A stretch of 64,000 nucleotides of DNA from Candidatus Hermodarchaeum yapensis (GTDB lineage: Archaea; Asgardarchaeota; Hermodarchaeia; Hermodarchaeales; Hermodarchaeaceae): contig JAEOSK010000002.1 in the NCBI GenBank assembly GCA_016840405.1, forward strand, positions 1-64,000. Reading direction: 5' to 3'. The notes beneath the pieces are model-generated. The model had not been told where the DNA came from, made no database searches, and saw nothing but the letters and a program-made list of their open reading frames with translations. Every line of letters starts with the position of its first letter. Position 1 is the stretch's first letter. This document shows positions 43,683 through 52,836 of this stretch, piece after piece. Made by a program: the position numbers and the translations under genes.

Positions 43683-46397
43683 ATGACTATGACAGCGAAA
43701 TGGGTATATCTGTTCAGTGAAGGCAAAAAAGAAATGCGTGACCTCCTCGGCGGAAAAGGCGCAAATATTGCTGAAATGACCAATGCTGGGCTTCCTGTCC
43801 CTCCTGGATTTACGATCACAACTGAGGCATGTATAGCCTACTTTGCGAATAAGAAGCAATTCCCTGAAGGCATGTGGGAACAAGTATTGAACGCAATTGA
43901 GGTTTTAGAGAAGCATAGTGGGAAGAAACTGGGTGATCCAAAAAACCCCTTACTGGTTTCAGCACGTTCGGGTGCTCGAGTATCAATGCCCGGCATGATG
44001 GACACTGTTCTCAACATCGGATTCAACCCAAAGGTCTTGAAAGGATATGCTGAATTAACCGGTAATGAACGTGTCGCGTGGGATGCCTACCGTCGACTAG
44101 TCCAAATGTTTGGTAACATCGTAAAAGAGATTGATCGGCACAAGTTTGAAGTCATTCTTGATAAATACAAGGCGCAAACGATAGGTGGGCGGGATACAGA
44201 TCTCACAGTGAATATGCTCAAAGGCGTGGTTAAAGACTTCAAAGCACTATATGAGTATGAATTAGGGGAGAAGTTCCCAGATGACCCTCTTGAACAAATC
44301 CGTCAAGCCATCGCCGCGGTATTCAACTCCTGGTTCGGTGCTCCGGCAACCACTTATCGGAAAGCAGAAGGAATCCCCGAAGATTGGGGTACTGCAGTCA
44401 ATATTCAGACCATGGTGTTTGGTAACATGGGAGAAACCAGTGGCACAGGAGTCGCTTTCACGCGAAATCCTGCTACTGGCGAAAAGGAAGTATGGGGAGA
44501 ATACTTACTTAATGCCCAAGGTGAAGATGTCGTAGCTGGGATTCGAACACCCAAACCAATCTCTCAATTGCAGGGTGAAATGCCAGCGGTCTATAAGGAA
44601 TTCCTTAAAATCTCTGATCGGCTTGAACGTCATTATCATGACATGCAAGACATGGAATTCACTATAGAACGTACAAAATTATGGATGCTTCAAACCCGTA
44701 CAGGAAAACGGACAGCCCTAGCTGCAGTGAAAATCGCAGTGGATATGGTCAACGAGGGCCTTATAACAAAAGAGGAAGCTCTTCTGCGAGTTGACCCCAA
44801 TCAAATTGATCAATTCTTACACCCGCGGTTCGATCCTGTTGAGGTTGAAAAAGCAAAATTTGATGGAAGGTTGTTAGCTACTGGACTGAACGCATCACCT
44901 GGAGCCGCTACAGGCATCGCAATATTCGATGCCGATTTAGCTGAGGAAAAAGGTCAGGGAGGAGCGACTGTTATTCTTGTCCGCCCTGAAACCAATCCCG
45001 ATGATGTTCACGGAATGATTGAGTCCCAAGGAATCCTTACCCAGCGAGGTGGAATGACTTCACATGCCGCTGTTGTAGCACGGGGTTGGGGCAAAGCTTG
45101 CGTAGCAGGATGTGAAACTATCTCAATCGACCTAGATGCAAGGGCATTTCGAGTAGGCGACAAAGTCATTCGGGAAGGCGATTTCATATCTATTGATGGA
45201 TCAACAGGTGCTGTATTTGAAGGAAAAATCCCAACCATCGAGGCTAGTTTTGATGAAGAAAGTGACCTAGTAACTCTGCTTACATGGGCTGATGAAGTCC
45301 GCAAATTGGGTGTATGGACCAATGCTGACACACCAAATGATGCAGCACGAGCCCGTAGTTTTGGAGCAGAAGGTATCGGGCTTTGTCGAACTGAACATAT
45401 GTTCTTCGAAGAAGAACGGCGTCCAATCGTCGTGAAGATGATTATGTCTGATGACGAAACGGAACGACGGAAATTACTCAAGAAACTTCTTCCCTTCCAA
45501 CGTGAGGACTTTGAAGGCATCTTCAAGGCCATGGACGGATTACCCGTTATCATCCGGCTAATTGATCCACCGATGCATGAATTCCTTCCAACAAAGGACG
45601 AACTTGGGGAAGAAATTTGTCAACTCAAATTGGCGCTCAATAGCAATCCAACTCAAGTTAAACGAAAACGGTTAGAAAAGAAACTAGCTGAAGTAGAAGC
45701 CCTCCTAACCATTGTAGAATCTATGTGGGAAGTCAATCCTATGATGGGGCTTCGTGGATGCCGGGCAGGCATCATGTATCCCGGCCTGACAGAAATGCAG
45801 GTTCGTGCTATCTTCGAGGCTGCCTGCAATGTTGTCAAAGAAGGTGTCAAAGTCTATCCTGAAGTAATGATTCCCCTAGTCAGTCATGTTAATGAGCTAC
45901 GCCTCGAACGTGAGAAACTCGAAGGTGTCGCAAAAAGGGTTATGAAAGAGAAGAATTGTAAATTCGACTACAAATTTGGCCTAATGATAGAAACACCTCG
46001 TGCAGCCCTAACGGCCGATATCGTAGCTGAATCTGCTGATTTCTTTTCCTTTGGTACAAATGACCTAACTCAGATGACCTACGGTGTGAGCCGAGACGAC
46101 GCTGAAGGCAAATTCCTCCGACGATATGTTGACAAAAATATCTTACCGAACAATCCCTTCGAAATTCTTGACCGAGAAGGCGTGGGCGAACTCATGCGAA
46201 TCGCCATCCAAAAAGGTCGCGCAACAAATCGCAAACTCGAAATCGGAGGATGCGGTGAACACTTCGGAGAACCACACTCAATCGAGTTCTCACATATTGT
46301 TGGATTGAATTATGTCAGTGCATCACCCTTCCGTGTGCCAATCGCTCGATTAGCTGCCGCACAAGCCGCTCTTCAACATAAATATGGATTGAAATAA
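43683..46397 (+). CDS. ppdK: Pyruvate, phosphate dikinase
   Basis: 904 residues, normal for the family. It interconverts pyruvate, ATP and phosphate with phosphoenolpyruvate, AMP and pyrophosphate, connecting acetyl-CoA/pyruvate to gluconeogenesis. The ATP-grasp domain begins KGANIAEMTNAGLPVP, the swivelling phosphohistidine is His461 in GGMTSHAAVVARGWG, and the C-terminal PEP barrel shows RTEHMFF, GTNDLTQMTYG and GCGEHFGEP with the catalytic Cys. Two ATGs (43683 and 43689) are close; the first is used. The GNAT gene follows by 20 bases. Confidence 0.95.
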   Translation: MTMTAKWVYLFSEGKKEMRDLLGGKGANIAEMTNAGLPVPPGFTITTEACIAYFANKKQFPEGMWEQVLNAIEVLEKHSGKKLGDPKNPLLVSARSGARVSMPGMMDTVLNIGFNPKVLKGYAELTGNERVAWDAYRRLVQMFGNIVKEIDRHKFEVILDKYKAQTIGGRDTDLTVNMLKGVVKDFKALYEYELGEKFPDDPLEQIRQAIAAVFNSWFGAPATTYRKAEGIPEDWGTAVNIQTMVFGNMGETSGTGVAFTRNPATGEKEVWGEYLLNAQGEDVVAGIRTPKPISQLQGEMPAVYKEFLKISDRLERHYHDMQDMEFTIERTKLWMLQTRTGKRTALAAVKIAVDMVNEGLITKEEALLRVDPNQIDQFLHPRFDPVEVEKAKFDGRLLATGLNASPGAATGIAIFDADLAEEKGQGGATVILVRPETNPDDVHGMIESQGILTQRGGMTSHAAVVARGWGKACVAGCETISIDLDARAFRVGDKVIREGDFISIDGSTGAVFEGKIPTIEASFDEESDLVTLLTWADEVRKLGVWTNADTPNDAARARSFGAEGIGLCRTEHMFFEEERRPIVVKMIMSDDETERRKLLKKLLPFQREDFEGIFKAMDGLPVIIRLIDPPMHEFLPTKDELGEEICQLKLALNSNPTQVKRKRLEKKLAEVEALLTIVESMWEVNPMMGLRGCRAGIMYPGLTEMQVRAIFEAACNVVKEGVKVYPEVMIPLVSHVNELRLEREKLEGVAKRVMKEKNCKFDYKFGLMIETPRAALTADIVAESADFFSFGTNDLTQMTYGVSRDDAEGKFLRRYVDKNILPNNPFEILDREGVGELMRIAIQKGRATNRKLEIGGCGEHFGEPHSIEFSHIVGLNYVSASPFRVPIARLAAAQAALQHKYGLK

Positions 46398-46417
46398 CGC
46401 AAACGAAGTGAAACTCC

Positions 46418-47239
46418 GTGGATTCAAATCCACCACACATTCGACCAATGCGTGAAGAAGATTGGAGCTCATTGGACCAACTAGAAGCTGAAATATTTCC
46501 TGAAGACCGATTAAATGAGAAAGACTTTCAGCGCATACTAGTCACTCAACGTATGTTCGCCCTCGAATCAGAATCAAATCAGCTTATTGGCTACCTCTAT
46601 GTAGCTCCATTTGGAGACGACACCGGAATAATTGGACGTATTGGTGTCACAAAAAAACAGCAGAAAAAAGGACTAGGCAGTCAACTCATGCAATACGCTC
46701 TAAACTGGTTCCAAGAACATGGAGGAATTCGCAAAGTCATACTCAATACCCAAGACTTCAACATGGCCGCTCAAAAACTCTATACAAAATTCGGCTTTCG
46801 CACCGTAGGAACCACCTGGCACTACTTTGTACCCTTTAATACAATCCAACCTCAAGGTCGATATACATGCCAGGAAATCAGTAGCAAGGAAATTGACTCC
46901 ATAAGCACAATTTATCCCGAAACGATGCCAGCTAGCCAGATTCATAGGTGGCTCGAAAATGATCTCTTTGTATTTACTCTTAAAACAACAACAAAGAAGA
47001 TTATTGGTGCTTGTCGGTTCACACCAGACTTCCCAGGAGCTTATCCATTTAATTTAGAAGTCATTGAAGCGTTTGATGATTTCATTGAAGGAATTCGTGC
47101 CTTCAGTCTACCTTCTTATGATTATGTACGTGTCACCTTCGAAGATAATTTAGAGCTTGCGAAATTAATGGCGCATCGGAAGTACAAACTTCATCATCGA
47201 CTGTTTAAAATGGAATTGAACCTAGCTAAAAAAGAGTAG
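46418..47239 (+). CDS. GNAT acetyltransferase with extra C-terminal domain
   Basis: 273 residues. The first 135 form a GNAT domain: IRPMREEDW start, GRIGVTKKQQKKGLGSQLM for acetyl-CoA binding, and AQKLYTKFGFRTVG at its end. The C-terminal half is a second, degenerate alpha/beta domain without the binding motif. Start GTG at 46418. It probably shares a transcript with ppdK and may modify a protein or small molecule; acetylation of PpdK is only speculation. Confidence 0.75.
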   Translation: MDSNPPHIRPMREEDWSSLDQLEAEIFPEDRLNEKDFQRILVTQRMFALESESNQLIGYLYVAPFGDDTGIIGRIGVTKKQQKKGLGSQLMQYALNWFQEHGGIRKVILNTQDFNMAAQKLYTKFGFRTVGTTWHYFVPFNTIQPQGRYTCQEISSKEIDSISTIYPETMPASQIHRWLENDLFVFTLKTTTKKIIGACRFTPDFPGAYPFNLEVIEAFDDFIEGIRAFSLPSYDYVRVTFEDNLELAKLMAHRKYKLHHRLFKMELNLAKKE

Positions 47240-47241
47240 AA

Positions 47242-47262
47242 AGTGGAGGCAGTGCCTCCACT
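47242..47262. terminator. Bidirectional hairpin terminator
   Basis: AGTGGAGGC and GCCTCCACT form a perfect nine-base stem around AGT, between the stops of the convergent GNAT and surface-protein genes, with a TTTTAC tract nearby. Confidence 0.65.
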
Positions 47263-47269
47263 GCGAATT

Positions 47270-49153
47270 TTACTTCTGGTTGTTGCGTCGACGTCGTACA
47301 AGGAAAATGGCACCTAGACTGAGAAGTAGTCCAAGGGCGATAGCTTCGAGGGGGAATCCAGGAATTGGTGGGAATGGTGGTATTTCCGGTATTCCAACCG
47401 CGAAGACGCCATCTGAAATGTCTACTCCCGTCATGCCATAATCCATGGCTTGGACTCGAATGAGCGAGAGTGGACTAAATAGAAGACCTGTAACGTTCCA
47501 GCTTATGCTAGTATCTGTTAGTCCAGAGGCAATGGTTGACCATGAAGAACCGTTGTCAGGACTATACGAGACTGTATAACTATGGATGAGGTCGTTGTTT
47601 GGGTCGTACGCGGACCAAGAGATTGTTTCAACTCCAGTAGTATAGGTCTCGCCACCATTTGGAGAAAGGACTGTCACTACTGGAGCCCGGTTCTCACCTA
47701 GCCACTTGATCGTGTTCATGGCTAGAATATCATTGTCACTATCATAGTAGTTCATGTCCATATCACCATCCGCATCGCTGGAACTGTCGAAGGCATTGAA
47801 ATCAGTACCAATTACAATTCGTCCACGTTGATACTCTAAAGTCGCGAACACAGGAATCTCTGGAGCCGCTGTGTTGTTACTCCAATAGGATGTGCCATCA
47901 ATGTCAGTAATGATGACATCAACAGCCTCAGCTGGTTTTCTGACAATTGCATTACTCAAATAGAACTCGACTCTAGTTACACCTTGGGTAATCGGATGTG
48001 TGATGAGATTGCTATCTTCATAAGCAACCCAATAGGGTGTTGCCGCAATGTAATCATCAGTATCATTTAGAGAAACCAAATTCAATTCGAAATTAAACCC
48101 AAACTGTTCAGCGATTGGATCTACTTCAAAAGCATATGAACTATAATCCCCTATCAGAAGGAGACTACCACCTTGCGAAACGAAGTCTTCAATTATTGTC
48201 AATTCTCCACCAGTATAGACGTCATTGGGATAAGAGATTACTAAGACATCACTAGCATTCAGATAATCGCTTGTGAAGGTATCCATCTGAGAGACTGCAA
48301 ATCCTGCAGCCCGTAAATCTTCACGCCAACCCCAAAATTCCATGTCAATTTCATAGCCGTTTGAATGCGAATCATCAAAGACAACATGTCGATGAAGGCG
48401 AATGGCATTAGCAAGAATGGTTTCAAAGTTGGGTTCAACTGTGAAATAGTCATAACCGATCATAACGAAGTGGCCCTTACCGATCATATCATGCATAACG
48501 ACATAATCGCCAGCACTCACAACCTTCGTAATTGAGGTTGTTTCATCATAAGATACAGTCATGCTTTCCTCTGTCCACGACGCTGCCGCGCCTTGGCCAA
48601 GGGCGTCACTGGTATGTATCTTGTTCACCGTAACCCATCCAGGACCACCCGGGTCATACGCCGCGATGAAGCTGATAAACCCGGCAGACATCATGAGCCG
48701 TCCATTAACCCCAATCGCTCCAGATGGAGCAGAGTAACCATCACACGAAATGACAATGCCGCCTCTTTCAACGTAATCATGGAGAATGGGATCCCATGCC
48801 GCTCCAATCGTATCCATAGTAGTCATCGTACCCCATTCTTGCTCAGGAATCAAGAAGATATCATGGACCTTGAGAGCCTCTTCCAGATTATTCCAATCCG
48901 ACAGATTTGTCCAAGTGAAATCCGGGCCATAGGTGTTAGTAATGACATCACGGGTTCGAAAGACCTCACCACTACCGTTGTTATCTGCGAATTCTATATA
49001 TGCTAAGATGCTGGGACCGTCCGGTGAAGGAACCGGCGGAGCGAACGCAGTCGAAAGTGTCGATTCTGAGGCAGTCACTGGGAAACCAAGAGGTGTTAAT
49101 AAAACAAAGAATGAAGCTAGTAAAACAAAACAAAGGATTTTCGAAATTTTCAT
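47270..49153 (-). CDS. Anchored surface protein with GATase-like and Ig-like domains
   Basis: About 627 residues from ATG 49151-49153 (GGGGA upstream; a codon nine residues earlier lacks a site). A signal peptide is followed by two flavodoxin-like halves: residues 50-250 (LEEALKVHDIFLIPEQEW, GGIVISCDGY) and 265-450 (VVFDDSHSNG, DFVSQGGSLLLIGDY), as in ThuA/DUF4350-like domains. A fibronectin-like domain (PNGGETYTTGVETISWSA) then leads to IPGFPLEAIALGLLLSL and an RRRRNNQK tail, the form of archaeal C-terminal sorting signals described for Asgard groups. Role unknown. Confidence 0.75.
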   Translation of the reverse strand: MKISKILCFVLLASFFVLLTPLGFPVTASESTLSTAFAPPVPSPDGPSILAYIEFADNNGSGEVFRTRDVITNTYGPDFTWTNLSDWNNLEEALKVHDIFLIPEQEWGTMTTMDTIGAAWDPILHDYVERGGIVISCDGYSAPSGAIGVNGRLMMSAGFISFIAAYDPGGPGWVTVNKIHTSDALGQGAAASWTEESMTVSYDETTSITKVVSAGDYVVMHDMIGKGHFVMIGYDYFTVEPNFETILANAIRLHRHVVFDDSHSNGYEIDMEFWGWREDLRAAGFAVSQMDTFTSDYLNASDVLVISYPNDVYTGGELTIIEDFVSQGGSLLLIGDYSSYAFEVDPIAEQFGFNFELNLVSLNDTDDYIAATPYWVAYEDSNLITHPITQGVTRVEFYLSNAIVRKPAEAVDVIITDIDGTSYWSNNTAAPEIPVFATLEYQRGRIVIGTDFNAFDSSSDADGDMDMNYYDSDNDILAMNTIKWLGENRAPVVTVLSPNGGETYTTGVETISWSAYDPNNDLIHSYTVSYSPDNGSSWSTIASGLTDTSISWNVTGLLFSPLSLIRVQAMDYGMTGVDISDGVFAVGIPEIPPFPPIPGFPLEAIALGLLLSLGAIFLVRRRRNNQK

Positions 49154-49424
49154 ATTATATCCCCTAATGTTGACCTGCAAATGATGTGAAGCCTTCTCAA
49201 AGGTCGAAGAATCACAAACCTCCCATCAAAACCGCAAGTCAAACCTGCTTAATATGCACGGAACGAGGTTATTTAAACATAAGTGTAGGGTACCCGGAAC
49301 TAAACACCAATCAAATGCAGGTCTATTGAATAGTTGAGACTTCCAAATGGCGTTTAAGGGTATGCTTATAATGGCGTCTTAACATAGAGTCAGCAAATTT
49401 CCTTTTTTGGGAATTAATTGGTAG

Positions 49425-51095
49425 ATGATAATGGTTTCAAAGAAAGGTGTAAACTCAAAGATACTTACAGGGCTATGCCTATGTCTCCTTCTTACCTTGC
49501 TTTCCGGAACAGCATTAGTAACTGCGGCGTCATTCCCGGTTGTTTTAAATCCCGGATTTGAAGCCCCTGGTGCAGGGCCACCTGTCTTTCCGAATAACTG
49601 GGTTTTCACTACAACGCTCGATCCACCTGATGATTTCCTTTGGCTGTATCCAACAGGATTTCCCCATACTGGAGCAGAATCAGCAGGTATCATGGTGAAC
49701 TCACCCAACGGAGCAGAACCTGGTGACCATGCCGAGTGGAGTCAATTAGCTGTAATCCCAGTGTATCCTAGTACCACGTATAACCTCTCAGCCTGGGTGT
49801 TCATGACAACCCCTCCAAACCTGTTCGTTGATATTGGTGTAATTTGGGAAGACAGCGGTGGTACCCCGCTTGGGACAGCATTCACAGCACCCGTCAATGT
49901 TCCCCAAGCAGCCTGGTTCGAACTCTACCACATCGCAACATCACCCGCTGGAACCGCCCAAGTAACAATTGTCTTACGGGCTACGCTAATTGGTGGTGAT
50001 GCCATTACCTGGGGAGATATCTTCTTTGACGATGTTGCATTCTACCCTCTAGGAGACTCTAGCTTGGGTGGAAATACTCCAGGTGATCATGGCAACTATT
50101 TCGATCCAGATGCTGATCCCTATAACGAGATGCTGCAAGTCAACGTTACTGCAACTAACGAAGGATTAACCCAAATCAATTTCACCCTTGCTGCATATGG
50201 CACAGCAGATGACAGTACTGACATCGCAGAAGTCGACTTGATTTACGATCAAAATGCGAATGGCCTCTATGATAGTGGGACTGAATCTATCTTGGATAGT
50301 GGCGTCTATGCTTCTGACAATGGTACTCTCCAATTAGATTCAGGTCATACCGTCCCACAAGGGCAAAGCCATGCTTTCTTGATTGTGTATCAATTGACTT
50401 TCACAGCGACTGCCGGAGAAACCTTCCAGTTCAACGTCACGCAAATCCGTGCCTTAGGACAAACCTCTGGATTAACCTTGAATCTTCCAGGTCCGCCATA
50501 TACGTCTGCAGTCAAGACAATGGTGGGAAGTGTCGTTGCCTCAGTTGGTGATAACTCTCCTGGCAATCATGATTGGGCTCCCAATGGAATAACTCCGAAC
50601 GTGTTACTCCAACTCGACTTATTTGCCATTGGGGAAGACTTCACTGTTGAAGGCATTACCCTCTCATTTACTAGGGGCGACACAGCTCACGTAATTGCCG
50701 TACTAATCATCTTGGATGTTGATGGTAATGGAGAATATGATGCCACTGATGAACTGGTGGGAACAGGTCTGGGTCAAGCAACACAGACAATTACCCTTGA
50801 TCCTACAGTATTAGTCAGCCAAGGGGAAACGGAGCATTTCCTTATCGCACTTACTATGGCAACTACTGCTGTAGAAGGAGCAACCTATTCAGTGGATGTC
50901 ACCGACGTTGATGTTGTTGGCGCTATCGATTCGAGCACACAAGTAGTCAGCCTCCCAATAAGATCCTCAACGAAAACGATAATTGCACCGCCTCCGTTAC
51001 CCTTCGATCCGCTATTGCTAATCCTTGGCATTGTGATACTAATCCTCGTCATACTCGTCATTGTGTTACTTATTCGCCGACGTAGAAGTGGCTAA
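49425..51095 (+). CDS. Anchored surface protein with carbohydrate-binding-like N-domain
   Basis: 556 residues. After a signal peptide (residues 10-35), VVLNPGFEAPGAG opens a beta-sandwich with PSTTYNLSAWVFM and AAWFELYHIA, as seen in carbohydrate-binding modules. Two repeats follow, each with D/N-rich calcium-like loops (DQNANGLYDSGTE and DVDGNGEYDATDE). The C-terminus is PPPLPFDPLLLILGIVIL with RRRRSG. Probably a structural or adhesive cell-surface protein. A hairpin terminator follows. Confidence 0.7.
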   Translation: MIMVSKKGVNSKILTGLCLCLLLTLLSGTALVTAASFPVVLNPGFEAPGAGPPVFPNNWVFTTTLDPPDDFLWLYPTGFPHTGAESAGIMVNSPNGAEPGDHAEWSQLAVIPVYPSTTYNLSAWVFMTTPPNLFVDIGVIWEDSGGTPLGTAFTAPVNVPQAAWFELYHIATSPAGTAQVTIVLRATLIGGDAITWGDIFFDDVAFYPLGDSSLGGNTPGDHGNYFDPDADPYNEMLQVNVTATNEGLTQINFTLAAYGTADDSTDIAEVDLIYDQNANGLYDSGTESILDSGVYASDNGTLQLDSGHTVPQGQSHAFLIVYQLTFTATAGETFQFNVTQIRALGQTSGLTLNLPGPPYTSAVKTMVGSVVASVGDNSPGNHDWAPNGITPNVLLQLDLFAIGEDFTVEGITLSFTRGDTAHVIAVLIILDVDGNGEYDATDELVGTGLGQATQTITLDPTVLVSQGETEHFLIALTMATTAVEGATYSVDVTDVDVVGAIDSSTQVVSLPIRSSTKTIIAPPPLPFDPLLLILGIVILILVILVIVLLIRRRRSG

Positions 51096-51133
51096 TAGCA
51101 CAAATTCAACCTACAAATCTCTGGTAGAATAAG

Positions 51134-51150
51134 GGGCTCCCAAGGAGCCC
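51134..51150 (+). terminator. Hairpin terminator after the surface-protein gene
   Basis: GGGCTCC, CAA, GGAGCCC form a seven-base stem followed by TTTCTCTTCTTTTTC. The stem length and the CAA loop are the same as in the terminator at 34320-34336. Confidence 0.7.
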
Positions 51151-51320
51151 TTTCTCTTCTTTTTCTTGAAAGCCCTTGTAAAAGCGACTCATTTGTAATC
51201 GTACATCTCGGTAAAGCCGTGTTAGTTCAAAACCACATTTTTTCCATACTGATATCAACGTAGATAAGGCTAAAATAGAGCCTTACATCCCAGTGTAACC
51301 AATTCATGCACTGTAGGTAG

Positions 51321-52655
51321 ATGACGAAAATGTCACCACATGATGATCTCCCAATAGAAAGTCAACCCAATGCACTCCCCGACGAAATCGATCCAGAGAA
51401 ATATGTCATTGCGACCTACTACTTTGGTGCGCCCATTGGATTACCCATCAAAGATATTTGTGAAATGGCAGCTGTTGAGCAAAGCACTGGAACCTGGGTG
51501 CTGGTTCCAGGCGAAACTCCACAAATGCGGAAAAAATATGTCGCCAAAGTCATTGGCATCTATGAAGGACCATACCCCGAATATAGTCAACCCAAAGATG
51601 TCACCCACCGCCACTACATTGTCCAAGTCGCCTTTCCATGGGTGAATTTCGGGCAACAAATCCCCATGCTCCTCTCAACTGTTGTGGGAAATATCAGCAT
51701 GGGTGGACGCGTGAAGGTTCTGGACCTTCGATTTCCGAAAAGCTGGCTGAAAGGGTTCCAAGGTCCAAAGTTTGGCACAAAGGGTGTGTTCAAAGTCCTT
51801 GGAGTGAAAGGTCGACCCCTGTTGAACAATATGATTAAACCTTGCACTGGTTATCCTCCCAAGGTCGGTGCCAAGCTTCTCTATGAAGCGGCACGGGGTG
51901 GTGCGGATATCATCAAGGATGACGAACTCATCGCTGATCCCGTGTTTAATCGCATCACTGAGCGCCTCCCCTTGTACATGGATGCAATCGATAAGGCGAA
52001 CTCTGAGAAGGACGAAAAAACCCTATACACCATCAACATTACGGACCGAATTCCGAAACTTATGGAAAATGCTGAAGCGGCCCTCGAACATGGAGCCAAC
52101 GCCTTGATGATTAATTACCTTGCTGTCGGATATAGTGCCGTCAGGCAAGTCACAGATGATCCCAGTATCAATGTACCCGTCCTAGGACACATGGACATTG
52201 CTGGGGCCCTCAGTTATTCCCCAATCAGTGGTCTCTCAACTCAGTTAGTCATTGGAAAACTCCCTCGACTCGCGGGTATCGATATTGAAGTGTTCCCTGC
52301 ACCCTATGGCAAAGCACCACTGCTTAAACAACGGTATATCGAAATGGCTCGAGCGATGAATTATCCTTTACAACACATTAAACCGACTATGCCCATGCCC
52401 AGTGGTGGAATAACACCCGGACACGTACCCATGGTGGTGGAGGATCTCGGCTTAGAAATCATGATAGGAACCGGTGGCGGTATCCATGCCTACCCCGCAG
52501 AACACGGAGGGCCCTCAGCTGGAGCCAAGGCATTCCGCCAAGCCATCGATGCCACGGTTAAAGGTATCACATTGAAAGACTACGCAGAAGACCATTCGGA
52601 ATTGAAAGTTGCACTTGACAAATGGGGCGCTGGGAAAACTGGGTTCGAAATGTAG
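51321..52655 (+). CDS. RuBisCO-like protein (form IV or divergent form III)
   Basis: 444 residues with the full RuBisCO fold. Kept: E53, T58 and W59 in EQSTGTW, N124 in VGN, K173 in MIKP, K199-D-D-E202 (carbamylated Lys and metal ligands), K331 in YGKAP, S361 in MPSGG, G385-G387. Lost by alignment: the Lys after IKP (here Cys175), the Arg after His290 (Met291) and the His two residues before GLS (Ser302/303 region). These bind RuBP phosphate or act in catalysis, so carboxylation is doubtful. RuBisCO-like proteins act as enolases or isomerases in methionine salvage or isoprenoid routes. Start at ATG 51321 or 51330. The gene stands alone. Confidence 0.85.
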   Translation: MTKMSPHDDLPIESQPNALPDEIDPEKYVIATYYFGAPIGLPIKDICEMAAVEQSTGTWVLVPGETPQMRKKYVAKVIGIYEGPYPEYSQPKDVTHRHYIVQVAFPWVNFGQQIPMLLSTVVGNISMGGRVKVLDLRFPKSWLKGFQGPKFGTKGVFKVLGVKGRPLLNNMIKPCTGYPPKVGAKLLYEAARGGADIIKDDELIADPVFNRITERLPLYMDAIDKANSEKDEKTLYTINITDRIPKLMENAEAALEHGANALMINYLAVGYSAVRQVTDDPSINVPVLGHMDIAGALSYSPISGLSTQLVIGKLPRLAGIDIEVFPAPYGKAPLLKQRYIEMARAMNYPLQHIKPTMPMPSGGITPGHVPMVVEDLGLEIMIGTGGGIHAYPAEHGGPSAGAKAFRQAIDATVKGITLKDYAEDHSELKVALDKWGAGKTGFEM

Positions 52656-52836
52656 GAGAACATCACTCCCACTGTTGACCCACTACACTTGATTCGAAAC
52701 GCACTCATCAGGTTGACAATTTTTATTGGCAACGTGGTTAACGGTCGAAAACCGCACTTTCCGGTATAGATGAGTATATCTAATACTACTTCGGCAGGAT
52801 ACCTGCCTTGAGTTAATCAAGGAACTGGTGATATCA

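Noticed and set aside
45008-45553. 181-codon antisense frame inside ppdK
   Set aside because: Shadow of the dikinase gene, Ser/Arg-rich translation typical of antisense frames.
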